From Baylisascaris procyonis (Eukaryota > Nematoda > Chromadorea > Rhabditida > Ascarididae): 64,000 nt of DNA. Shown one piece after another: positions 35,813 to 48,007 of the stretch. Position 1 is the stretch's first letter. Every line of letters begins with the position of its first letter. The stretch is from contig JAZARR010000074.1 of the NCBI GenBank assembly GCA_037389465.1, forward strand, positions 1,178,001 through 1,242,000, written 5' to 3'. The notes beneath the pieces were generated by a model. The model had not been told where the DNA came from. It did not search any database and worked only from the letters and a program-made list of their open reading frames with translations. The position numbers and the translations under genes were made by a program.

Positions 35813-38800
35813 TCACCGCCGGCGGACCACTCTGCGTTCACCAGCCAACGCTCCTTTCTTTTTTAGGTTCTGTTCTCTACGATGAGCCTGGTATGCCCGT
35901 ATACTATCCTTTTTGCGCCTTATCTTCAAAATCTGCTCTGGATTCCTCAGCTCTGAGCGGCCACCTTGTACTCCGTTCACTCTTAAGATGCCACCACGTT
36001 TCCTTCGGCGATGAGCAGAACCACTCTGCAATCAAAAAGCAACTTCTTTTCAAGACTTTCCAAAAACGGCTAAGATTCATAACGCTTGTTTTCACAAAGA
36101 AAAACTACGCCAAAGGTTATTGCTATCGATCATTCATTCGAATTCTTAGTCTTGAAAACAGCTATTGGAAGCAACCGATGATTACTTCTTTCCTTACAAG
36201 CCACGACAAAAATAATATCTGGTAGATTATCTGGTAGATTCATAGTTAGTTTTACCTATTAGACATGCAACGAGTGGAAAAATGTGAAGATTCATATAGA
36301 GCACATAAAGATAATCACAACTAAAATGCATTTCTGCATTTAATCATTTCAGAGAAAATCTGTAAAAGTCAAATTATCTTTTGGTGGATAAAGAAGATTG
36401 TAATAGAATTTTTGGTTGAATCTGAAGGTCAAACAAATGCAGTTCATTGCCAAACCAAAACAAAACTCTTGTCCAACTTTATAAAATGAAAAGTTCACGA
36501 TCAATACTATTCAATTTTACATATACGTTAATATATAAATTACATCCCATCCGCATATTTTCAAAACAATAAAAAATAACGCTAAAGTGTGTGTGCCATA
36601 GGTTAGTGATGAAAGAATCAAAACGACGGACCTGTTGTATGGAATGCTCTTCGTCAGCTTCCTCTCCTGCGATTTCGTTATCTCGATATTGAATTTTCTG
36701 TTTACTATACCATTTCTCATAGCGACCACTTTTATAGCTTGCCGGTATGAAACTACCATCTTCGGTTCGAATCTTCTTCTTTGCAGCATCCTCACCCGAC
36801 TCACCAATAAAACGTTTTCGCTTACGATCCCTGCCAACATAGTACCAATATTTATAACACACCAGATTATTCATAAGTGCAGCCACGCTCACATCTCATT
36901 CTCTTCTCCTCCCTCCCCGCTCCCTCGCCCAACTCCTTCCACTTACAAGTAGCAAAATTTGGATTTGTTTAGAACAGACTGCACAATTTGAGCTTCTGTT
37001 TTGTCGCGTTGTCCGGATATAGATGAGAAAATATGCTAATTTCTAATAATTCACCATCAGCAAGCGATAACCATCAATGTGTAACACAATGCATGTCAAA
37101 CCACTCGTGCAATTTCAAAGCTCATGTAACTACATAGCTCCTTGACCCGCCTCACCTTCATCAATGCTTGTCAACGCAACACTAACGAATGGAACGAAGC
37201 TATTTAACTGACCACTTCTTACGTTTCTGCTGATTATACATTTCGGTGATATCGTCAGCACAAATATCGACTGCGTTCGCTCTTGCTTCCGCATCGAAAC
37301 CTCGATCTACAGCTAGCGCTCGCTCAGATGCCGCATCCGCTGGCGTGTACGCTAAATTTATAGGCAGAATGGATGATTCATTTCACGAAATTACTTTTTA
37401 TAGCTATTTTTAATAAATATTTTCAAGTGAACGTTGAGGTGAACGCAAAATTTCCAAGAATAAAAATGAACTCCTTTCAAACATGAACTTAAGTTTCACC
37501 GAGGAAGTCAATGATTTTATGACGTCATCAACTTCTATAATAGCTGAAAGGTGGAAATGGTATGCCCCACAACAGCCACATAAGCGTATAAGGTACATGC
37601 ACCGAACATATTTCTGAACCTGCCCCAGGATGAATGTTGTTCATCCGAAAAGCGGAATTTTGATTCCAAAAAAATTTAACTTTTTAAGACTACATAACCC
37701 AGAAATTTAGAGAAATGCAATCGAAAGGAATCAGAAAATATATCCTTCCAAGAGCTTTCATCTATGCTATGCAATGCCATTGGGTGAAACTCTAGAAGAA
37801 TAGCCTGAAATCATAGGAATCAATAATAAAAGAGATAAGATTAAAAATAGTGGTTTACTCCTAACCAATAAAATGGTTTCGCCTTTCCCTTTCGAGCTCA
37901 TCTGCTTTTCGGCTCTGACTTCTTTTCCTCTTCTTCAACGAGTCATCGTTTTGTGATACAAATTTCGAGCTACGTATCACCTCGTGGAACGTATCCTGCT
38001 GTAAAAAGACAGCAAGTGATATGAACCACCGCTTCAGAACATCCATCTACGCATAAACGGCCAGCAATCAGAAGGCTTTCTATCTGCGCCCATCTCACAT
38101 AGCAGAAGCTGACGAATAGTACAAGCATATACTCTTTTTGCTCAGAAATGCTTTAGAGCTACAATATTGAGTGCAATTTTGCAGTTAAGATGGAAGTGAA
38201 CGAGAAATGATATAGCTGATAAACTCTAAACGATAGAACATATCCGTGTTCCGTCTGCTTTCATATTCGACAGCAGAAAGAAATGTCAACTCCATAAATT
38301 ACAGAACATATGCGTAAATTGAGTGGGCTCATACTTCATGGCCACTCCAAAGTTACAATGTTGACGTATCGGTACAGTCCCGTTCGAGCTCTTTAAACCA
38401 ACCATCATATCTTTTAAGGCTTACTCATAATCAGAGATCGTTGTTTCTAGCTTACAGCACAGATGATGGTGTTTTACCAATTGGCTAGTTCAATATGAGG
38501 TTAATGTGTTTGTGAATAATCTTCATTTTTGAGAAAGTATTTCGGGTAAATCTTATGGTTACCTAATGCTGACATTTCAAAAATGAAACCTGCTTCAGCT
38601 GTCACTGCCAAATAACGCATAATGTTGAAGATTATCAAGCAAACATACATCACTCATTAGATGTTACCTTACAAAATAATGACATTTGCAAAGAGTGCAA
38701 GAATGAAAAGAACAACTATGTCCAGAACTGGGATGAAAGCAAACGCTTACTACAGCGTCATTTAAGGCATTCTTGTTCGTAGAACAATCATCGGATGTTG

Positions 38801-41800
38801 GACGCGAATCAACGTTCATTTGGACGGAGACATGCTCCTTGACGAATTTCTGATGCGCTTTACGCTTCTCCTTCATTATGGCTGCTGGCTGTGATTTGTT
38901 CCCACTTTGCACTTCGAAGATCGTCTGAAAGTTGGTTTACATTCATTACGCAATTCAATTCCAAGATAGAAAGCAGTCAGCGTTAGAGTTAGGAAAGATT
39001 ACAAGCAGAAAAAGGGTAGAAAAACGAAGTTTCCTGCAAAATTTTTAGCTGTTCTTCGCTTTCTTATTTTCCTCATTACAACATAAATAAGAGATCATAG
39101 GGCATAGATCATCCGAAAAACGAAAAATTGGCGTTCAGAAGTGTAGAGAAAGCCGATCGAGAAGCATGCATTCACACTTCAACACGTGAAAAACAACGGC
39201 TGCGAAACAATTCAAAAAACATTTAAAAATCCCTCGGGTACCTTCAATCTTCCTCAACACTTTGATGGCACGCTACAATAATGTGCTGATGGCTTACCTA
39301 ACGGCTAACCGGAGCCTTCAAGCAATGACAGTAACGGAATGAACTACGACAACAGTGAAAAAGCCAACCGTGTGTGGCTTAAAATTGTGCAATTCCTGAA
39401 GTAAGTTCAGTCTGGCGTCCTCAACGGGAGCCACATCTCTCCTCAAAATTGGATGAGGGCTCGCCGCTGTAAACGCTTCCCGCAATTCCGTCTTCGTTCG
39501 CCTCACCGATTCGGCTGATGGTTGTGGTCGCGTACGGCTATATTTGCTCATCGCATTCTCTGATTTCTTGCGCAAATCAGCCTAAATTTAAATAACCAAT
39601 TTATCGAGAATTCGTTCGCTCCCCTAAATTTCACTTGAACTTTTACGTTATACGTAATTCAAATATCTGACTAAACAGAAGGGGTCAGTCCTCCAGACAA
39701 GAAATTTCAATTTGTTTTCGCGACTTTTTTTGCTAGCTCCGCTCTGATCTCATTTTGTTAAGTCACGCAAATAATTAAAGTTATGCAAATTGATGAGTTC
39801 CACTGTGATTGGCGATGTAAGAATCATGATCAGTAAGTCAAATTCGGCAAGCAGGATAGCGAAGATCAGCTGAAGTTCTTAATTTTTTTCATACTCAAGA
39901 AATCGAGCGCTTTTGGTGAGAACCAAATTCATGGCATTTCAATTTTCGATTTCCGCATGCGAACAAGAATAAAATTTATGCTCGCTTCATTTATAGCTAA
40001 GTTAAATTTGATTTCTTTATAAAATACACAATGAAAGATACTGAAAAAGGCGTTTCGCTAACACGCCTTTCTTTCGTCCCACTACCGAAGAACAACATAT
40101 TCAGCATCATCATGCTTTTCCATGGATACCTGCTTGTTTTTAAAATCAAGAAATTGAAACAAACAAGAGCACCATTTCTTCGCAATTGTCATGAACGGCT
40201 CTCAGAAAATCAATCTCCAACTCCACGAGATCATCGGTAAAAACGCCCACCAACGGTTCATCCTCTGAAAATCGATATCTTAATATCGAAAAAATCATGC
40301 ATCAAGCTTATTGCATAAAAAACTGAGGAATTTATCTGAGTTGGGAGAGAGACTCATTTCAGATCAAAATACCTCTTATTCATCCGTAAACTATTCCCAC
40401 CATTTCCTTAAATTAGGGTATCTTTATGAACCGCGATAGCGAGCAAAAACATCATTTGAAAAAAATCAGTGAAATCGAATAAAATAAATAGAATAGCAGG
40501 GATAGCAGGGACGAACAATTCTATTGGCACACTGAAGAGAAGCGAAGAGATATCGAGGGATCAATACCCTCTGACTACAGAAATAAATTTTTAGGTTTTC
40601 ATCTATTTTTCAATAAAAAATATTGGCAAGCTTCTGTTATTTCATTATCGCAATCAATTTTTTTTCATATTTTTCGAAAACTCCAGAAATTCTCTATAAA
40701 CTTTACGGCCGCAACATATACCGTACAGCTAGCTAGCTTCATTTGTTTCATTCGGAAGTGTTACCTATGTAAGTACGGTCATGTGAAAATCATAGAGGAT
40801 AACTCAACAAGAGTGACCACAATAGGTTTTCCACGTGATGAACGGAGATGAAGCAGCAATTTCTAATCTATAAATGGCTATATACAAATCGTAGAAATTA
40901 AAAAAAAGCGCAACCTCGATAGATGGAATCTGGTTTTGCGAAATTCAACGGTCGACCCAAAAAGAGGAAAAGATCTGCTAGGTAGGGCAACTCATCCGCA
41001 CTTATCAGACTGTACGATTTGCCCGACTTGCCAGCACGCGCTACCCGACCTGAAATGGTTACATTCAATGTTAATGCACAGGATTAAAATGAACATATGT
41101 AATACGGTCCGCCCGAACAAAAAGAAAGGGTACGGGAGGATGGCTAGACAGTGTTAGCGAATGATATTCCCACCCTTGCTAAAATGAATTAATGAAACTG
41201 GCTATGGTTAATGGAAACATGACATTTTAAACACTTACAGCACAAATGATATGTACGCAGTTATAAGGGAAACGTTTAAAACTGACCAACACGATGGACG
41301 AAAAGTTTTGCCTTTGGTGGGAAGTGAAAATTGATAGCGTTATCCAATAGCGGTATGTCGACTCCACGTGCGGCGACATCGGTCACAATAAGCAACAAGC
41401 ACTGTTTACTGCGAAACCTGGAATTATCAAAGTCTTCATAAATATACACAATGCTGAAGACTACGATGGGATGAAATGTCAGAATTTTTGAACTTGTACT
41501 GTCAACAGAAACAATGACCTCATTTACTGATGCAAATATATGATTTAAGCCAACGTAAGCGAGTGGATGATTCCAGATGCTAGGCAATGCTTCATAGAGA
41601 ATATAAGAAGAACGCGTACTGATTCTAGATAATCGTTTCAATCTGTTCTACCAAAAAAAAATTGTATCACTACTTCAGGATGTGCCACGAATTACTTGTT
41701 GTTACAGAAAACAATCCCTCTCATTTAAAATCAGATTTATTCAGAAATTCCAAATTGCGAGAACTACCTATAAATTTGGTGTAATGCTTACTATATTCAT

Positions 41801-44800
41801 GCCTACTTATTAACTCTTCGTTATTCTCGATTATCATTTCATTCAAATAGAGTTAAATACTTCAACGTTAATCCATTGGTAAAAGTGCTAAACACAAGTA
41901 CGAGACCAACTACATATATTGGTCAGTATTTCAGTGGTGGTCAGTAGTGGCCAACAAAAACAAAGAACTAAGAACGATCAACAATAACGATCAACGAGCT
42001 GAAAATAAAAATTTCTATAAGCAAGCCAAGCGCTAACTTTTCGATGTTGATTTTTCTTGCCATTGCATCGAGTTGACTATAAAGAACGACACAATCAATG
42101 GCAGCACGTTGCGCAATTGCTGCCAAATATTCGACGTGTTTCATTGTTGCACAGAACACAATCGTCATTTCGTTATTAGCGATTGCGATACGTACCAAAT
42201 ATAGAAAAGCTGATATTTTATCAGCAGTTCGGCATGTCAAGAAAATCATTGACAGCTTATCACTAATCTTTTCATCCACATCCAATCGAACTGAAAATAA
42301 TAGAATCAAAGATGGTTTCATAAATGAGAAATGTCAAGTGTTTACTTTGTATGTAAGTACAGTTTAAAATATGTCACTACAAAATCATACAACAAACATA
42401 CGACATTCATCTGAAAATAAAAGAAAGTTACCTCATCGAATAAGAAGCTTCTCTCTAGCTACAACAAAAATGCAGCAAATTCACATGAAACGTCCTAAAA
42501 CAAAGGAGACTTCATATTCCTAGTCAGTTAAGTATTCATTACATATATGGGAAGCCCTCTAACATGAAGCAAACACAGCGTGGTCACGATTGTTTCGAGT
42601 GAAAATTGAAATCTCGATGACATACGACAATTAAGAATTATTCTTTGCACTGCTAAGATCGACAACGTTTGAGTTTACTAGGTCTACTCGCAAAGCAAAA
42701 CTGTGATCGGCAACAAAAGGGGAAAGAAATGCCGATCTTAGTGAATGGAACCTGAGAGTTATTATTGCCCTGTAACCCCCTTTATAAAAGGATTCACTAT
42801 CGATATTTAAGTCTTCAAACAAAAGCATGATGCAGTTGCAGAATACCACAGCAAAAATGCTAACCCAGAACTGGATCCGTTAGACCTGCCTTAGCGAAGT
42901 CCACCAACATTTTCGGCAATGTCGCCGAAAACAAAAGTGTCTGTCGGTTGTCAGGGAGCCTCTTCAATATCTCCTAAACCGATGCGCATTGAGAAATACG
43001 TTCAGTTCAAGCACAAAAAAAAAACAAAAAACAAACAATGAGCCTTCAGGGGCAATGGCGATAGCGGGAAATTTACAAGGAAGGCTGAGAGGGGGGGAGG
43101 ATAGTTTCTGACCTACCTACTGAGACACGAAAGACAGCATACGAAGCTCCATGTATCTCTTTGGAAGTCGAAAACAAATCTGAACAAGATCAGTGTAGTG
43201 TGACTGCGGCTCCATCTATGCGGCAACTACCAAGCGGTTGTAAATGCCAATTAGGCCATTGCCATGCCATCCCTTTCCAAAATCGTTTTCTAATGGAATC
43301 GGCTTGGACGAACCTTGAAGGTGAGAGAAGCCTTTTTCGACAACACAGCCAAACCGAAAATGCTTTCGACACTGTAATCCCATTATTACTCTCCCTCAAA
43401 ACAGAACGCTCGGCTAAACATTACTCCGGTCAGTCGAGAATAAGAAGCTGAACGTTTCAGCTACCAGACTTCCTATTACCGCTGTTTTGGTGTCGGTGAC
43501 AGTATGCAGCAGCCATTTTGGTACACGGACGATTGTAGAGAATTACATTTTTACGGTTACATTTGTTTTTCAACATCGTACTCACCGAAAGTATGTCAGT
43601 TTTGTACACGTTTCAGCCAATGCTTTAGTCAAAATCTTTTTTCTGCATATGCATAGGTGTGTCTTGCTTGCTTCACCGAGAAATCGACAAAATAAAAGCG
43701 TTACCCAATCATAAATAAAGTCTGAAACAGTTCTTTTCATTGTTCAATCTATGCGTCTAAAATAGACTAATGCCATGCACAGTATGAGGGAGACCAATGT
43801 GGCTATTATCGAAGTAACAGGTTTCCAGCGTCTATGCCAAAATCGCGAAGTCAAAAAGCCTTAGTGCCGAAACGATGGCGTCAAAACGTCACAAAACGGA
43901 GGGAGTGAATGTTCTTTGTTAATGTTAGTGTTCTTTGTTTGTTAATGATTTCCCCACCGTCTCTGCCACTTCTCCTTTCTTCTTCCCTGATTTATAGATT
44001 TTCAAGAGAAGGCAGAAACCTACATGAAGTTGTTCAGAAAATCCCATTTCGAAGAGACGATCGGCTTCATCAAAGACCAAATATTGCACAGTGTTTAGTT
44101 TGAGGTTCATCTCGATGATAAGATGCAATAAGCGACCCGGAGTGGCAATTATGCTGCAAGCCATTTTACTGCTCATATTTTTAGTAATTCTTTTCAGTGA
44201 ACGCATAAGAAAGTCAGGGAAACGATTAAATGGTACTTCTGCAGTCGAAAATACCATCATACGAATCTATAAAGCCGCTTTGCCAACGACGACATCGAAT
44301 CACGTCGCAAGAAATAAGGAAGATTTCTACCCGTCGAATTCAAATAAAGTTAAGGTAAATAACCATACGAAAGTTCTGCTTTGGCAAAAAAATAATTGCA
44401 CCTTTCTCTCAAGTTATATGCCTATATACACTTCACGGCTTAGAGTAACCAACACAATTCTATAAAAGAAGAGAACAACATTTCATAAGTGGCATTCTAC
44501 GCAGATAAGCATACGAGAATTCATTCCAAATTTGAGGCTCTCTATCAGCGTGATCTTCGAGCATCGAAATAGTCACTAATGATTTCAAATGATTTCAGTC
44601 ACTAATGATCGGCTACAATCAAAACAACTTATGTTATTCCTAAGTTTCATCGAAGTAAAATTACTATAGAAATGTTACTTTGGAAATAAACCTTCCCACA
44701 CACAATGCTGCAACCTGGCATAGTGAACATTTGGAAGCAAAAAAATTAGAATTACAAGCGAACACGCACATATCGGGTTTTTCGTGGATCGCTCCAAATT

Positions 44801-46087
44801 GTTCTTCAATACTATCACCACCGACCAATGCAGCGCATCGAAGACCCGTAAAGCGACCCAACTGAAATCAATTTATGCAAATATCTTGCGCACATATTGA
44901 CAGCCATCTTTTATTGACGATGCTAATTTTAAGCCCTTCCGTTCCGTTTCCTCTTCCTCAAAAAAAAAAACGAAAACAAAAACAACCACCTCACTCAAAA
45001 ACAAATGTAACATAAAGAGATGAACAATCCGTCTTACTCTATCATGCTTGATAAAGAATTAGAGATGACCTCAACAGAAACAGAGAAACAGCTTGTTAGT
45101 AGATACTTTGCTTCATACAAGTACTCAAAATAATAAGTACACTTCTCTCAGCAAATCCCCTCCCTCTCCAAAAAAAAACGAACTTTCACATGCACAGATC
45201 ATCTAAAACTTGCTGATACCAGCTCAGCAAACAGTTTTTAACATCGAATTAACGAGACAGCCAAGCCAGAAGAACAAACAATTACTTAACCACTAAATTA
45301 TGGTACTTTCAGAAAGACTTTAATAAAGTGATCACCTCTTTAGTGAATTTGAATGTTTGCAAGGTAAGTTCACGAGTTGGAGCTATGAGCAGCGCTCGAG
45401 TACCGTTCACCTCACGACGTTTCAGCTTTTGCAACATTGGTACAACGAATGCGGCCGTTTTCCCACTACCCGTACGCGACATCGCCACCACATCTGCAAA
45501 ATTTTGTGCATATTTACCCAATCTGTAAACGCATAAAGTAAATCTGTAAATCAACAGTTAACACCTCATTATACAGCATCAATAACTAATGGAAACAAGA
45601 TTAAACAACAGCAACCTTTGCCATCGATAATCAGTGGTATTGCCTTCCTCTGGATTGGTGTCGGCTGTCGATAACCCTTCTTTTCAATCGCTTTAAAAAC
45701 AGTATGATCCAAGCCTAAAAAGGAATTGAGATCCGAACGGATAACAGCTTCAGTGATATTTAATCGAACGCAATACGAGGCAACTGCAATTTTCAGTTGT
45801 AAATGATGTCAAGGTTATGCAAAGGGCAGATCGGTGATCTATGATGACGAGAAGCATCCTCGCAAGTTCAATTTTTGAATAAATAAATGAAGGAAGACTT
45901 TCAAAAGCGTTGACAATCAAAGGAAAAATAAATTGAAGCCTCAAAAGACAGAAAAGAAATCAAATTCGAATGAAAGGCATACACACGATAACGTACCAAG
46001 GGCTTGCCATCCACCAGCTTTGCGTTGTTTCCTGTTTCGAGCGAGTACCAATCCTCTGTAATCTCCTTCACCATCTGATTCTGTCAT
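35813..46087 (-). CDS. DDX54: ATP-dependent RNA helicase DDX54 (DEAD box, ribosome biogenesis)
   Basis: Nucleolar DEAD-box helicase expected to act in large-subunit rRNA maturation. Sixteen exons, all phases consistent: 45997-46087, 45616-45714, 45336-45493, 44770-44861, 44024-44153, 42865-42973, 42038-42290, 41287-41417, 40915-41049, 40173-40264, 39369-39581, 38751-38924, 37866-37998, 37213-37351, 36632-36830, 35813-36025. They encode 786 aa (human about 880). Motifs in order: [10 protein letters not shown] (44-52), I SRTGSGKT (69-76), Ia PTREL (102-106), Ib TPGR (151-154), II DEAD (175-178), III SAT (206-208), IV VFCAT, V ARGVDIP (327-333), VI HRVGRVARAG (352-361). The C-terminal half has the DDX54-specific blocks [28 protein letters not shown] and a very basic tail. 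All catalytic residues are present. Confidence 0.97.
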
Positions 46088-46097
46088 TATTTTGGAC

Positions 46098-46100
46098 CTG
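46098..46100 (-). promoter_or_regulatory. Probable SL trans-splice acceptor of DDX54
   Basis: ATATTTCCAG on the minus strand ends here, giving a 10-nt leader before ATG 46087. It lies about 415 nt downstream of the poly(A) signal of the neighbouring minus-strand unit, an arrangement seen in nematode operons. Confidence 0.6.
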
Positions 46101-46513
46101 GAAATATTTAGTGCAGCCCTTGGGGTGAACCGAAAGAAGAACTTAAAACCCAGATCGAATTGAGCGAAATTCGAATTCAGCACAATATTACTGCAACATA
46201 CGAACAAATTCCAAACTCATGTCATTGAAAGTCTATCTCAAACCGCGCTACACAGCACCACTTGAAGTTTGTTGCTTCTTTCGCAAAGAACTGTTTCTTT
46301 ACAGCCACAGCTCATTAGCATATCTCTACACGGCGAATCCATGAGAAATTACAACGTCGCTAGATGATCATCTATCTTTCAACATAATTCAAAATCAACT
46401 TCATACGGTATGAAGAGGATACGGATGTGATTTCCAATGAACCAATTTAGAGTGACTGGGACAGGAAATAAAAACATAACATCCTTTAAGCACATTACAG
46501 AAATTTTTCAAGT

Positions 46514-46519
46514 TTTATT
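46514..46519 (-). terminator. Poly(A) signal of the orphan unit upstream of DDX54
   Basis: AATAAA on the minus strand about 105 nt after stop codon 46622. Confidence 0.5.
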
Positions 46520-46621
46520 ACTGCATGAATATCAGCATGAAACATCATTGCAACCGGCCTCTACCCTCATAGAAAATGAGTAAAACGCGGTGAATTTCGA
46601 TTCCTTACTCTCCACTCTCGA

Positions 46622-47047
46622 TTAGATATAGCCATTGAATACGCCCTTCTTTGTCAGTCGAGAACATTCCATCTTGTCACAAAGCGCAACCATACTCTGT
46701 AAGCCACAGCGAATATAAAACGACAAAAAATGAAGTGATTCGAACATCCATCCAAATACTGAAGAGATATGCCGGTGAGTCAAGATACGGAGCAACCACT
46801 GACTCTTTGTATCGTTCGCCCAAGAAAGGTGGGAATCGGCGCTTTTGTCGTCGTAGCACAGGGTTTTGATAGCGGCTAGTTAAATTGCCAAAATAGGCTC
46901 CACTTCGGAACAAGTCACTCAGGTTGCTGTGCTACTGAAATATAATTATCTCGTAGCGTCATATTTTTTGTGAACTATTACCGTTTTACTTAACTTGTTC
47001 GGCATGTTGTAAAGTTCAGTCAGCTCAGGCAAGTGCATTCCACGCAT
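46622..47047 (-). CDS. Tentative three-exon orphan gene upstream of DDX54 (108 aa)
   Basis: Exons 47047-46982, 46931-46746 and 46696-46622, all phase 0. Introns are 50 bp (GTAATA...TTTCAGTAG) and 49 bp (GTTCGA...GGCTTACAG), typical nematode sizes. The protein begins MRGMHLPELTELYNMPNKLS, has a basic centre (RRQKRRFPPFLGERYKES) and ends SRLTKKGVFNGYI-TAA. An AATAAA follows the stop. Weak points: the exon-2 acceptor must be the second AG of CAGTAG, because using the first gives an in-frame TAG, and the start could lie further upstream (a hydrophobic segment, IFVLLVITALWL, occurs near 47.75-47.80 kb with a possible donor). Function unknown. Confidence 0.4.
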
Positions 47048-47995
47048 TGGCTAGCAGTTTAACTCGCTTTAGCATGGAGCTAGGCTTAAGGTTAGGCTTA
47101 GACTCATCGTCAGCTCCGGTTGACTTATTTCTTTATAAGATGCCGAAATGAAGTTAGTTTCGATTGTACAGAAATAGATCCACTTTAGGGGAAGTTCCAC
47201 ATTCTTTTGGGGAACAGTTTCAGGGAAGTTGCACATTCTCATCACAAGCGAGTGCTGAGAAGAAAGGCCAAAAAACGTGTCCTCAATCGTAGTTCAAATG
47301 GGGAAATCAGAGTTCTTTGTTCGACTGTACGCCTCATTACAAATGCATCAAGGCGATAAAGCGTGAAATTTGTTGTTTTATGCTACTTTGGGAACCATCT
47401 AGAATGCCGCAAATAGAAGGAGATTAATCTGGCTCTTATCGAAAAACATTTCGAGCATTTTTTTTTTTTTTTGAGACGGGAAGGTTAATCGCATTGACAC
47501 ACTGAATGAATAATTGATCAGCATTATTTCCTATTTAATAAGTTCAGATATATATCTGGCTTATTTATGGACTGTGAGGTCCGAGTCCCGGCATTCATTT
47601 GGGCCTATTCACTTGAAGAGGGGTCTGGAAGTTCTTTTATAAAAAGCTAAATAAGTATGATTAAGAGTCAGTTGATTGTTATTAGAAGACAATTAATTAT
47701 ACATCGGTTCATTTTCAAGGTTATTTGCAAAACGATTTCGCACCTCGCTCCATCGGTTGTCTAACCACAAAGCTGTGATCACAAGCAAAACGAATATCGC
47801 TTATAAAGGGAGCAATAAACAGACAGTGATCGCTTTGCTGAATCCAGTTTTAGCTATGAACCAAAATGCTATTTCTGATTGAAGTCACTGATCTAGACTA
47901 CTATTATTAAGTTTTTATAAATGCAACTTGCACGTTCAATCAAGTGATGCTTCTCTACAATGATTTCATGGATTGTAATTCGAAAAAATTTATTT

Positions 47996-48007
47996 AGAAT
48001 CACAGCT
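47996..48007. repeat. Target-site duplication of the RTE, 3' side
   Basis: AGAATCACAGCT; matches 50185-50196 (AGAATCACTGCT) at 11 of 12 positions and abuts the AT-rich RTE tail. Confidence 0.7.

Noticed and set aside
41276..41641. ORF reading upstream past the DDX54 exon 8 boundary, and HRVGQ at its end
   Set aside because: Phase and motif VI show the exon is 41287-41417 with the donor at GTTG|GTCAGT; splicing restores HRVGR.
43161..43451. 96-aa plus-strand ORF in DDX54 intron 5
   Set aside because: No motif, no start or splice context, and the other strand is open too; treated as chance.
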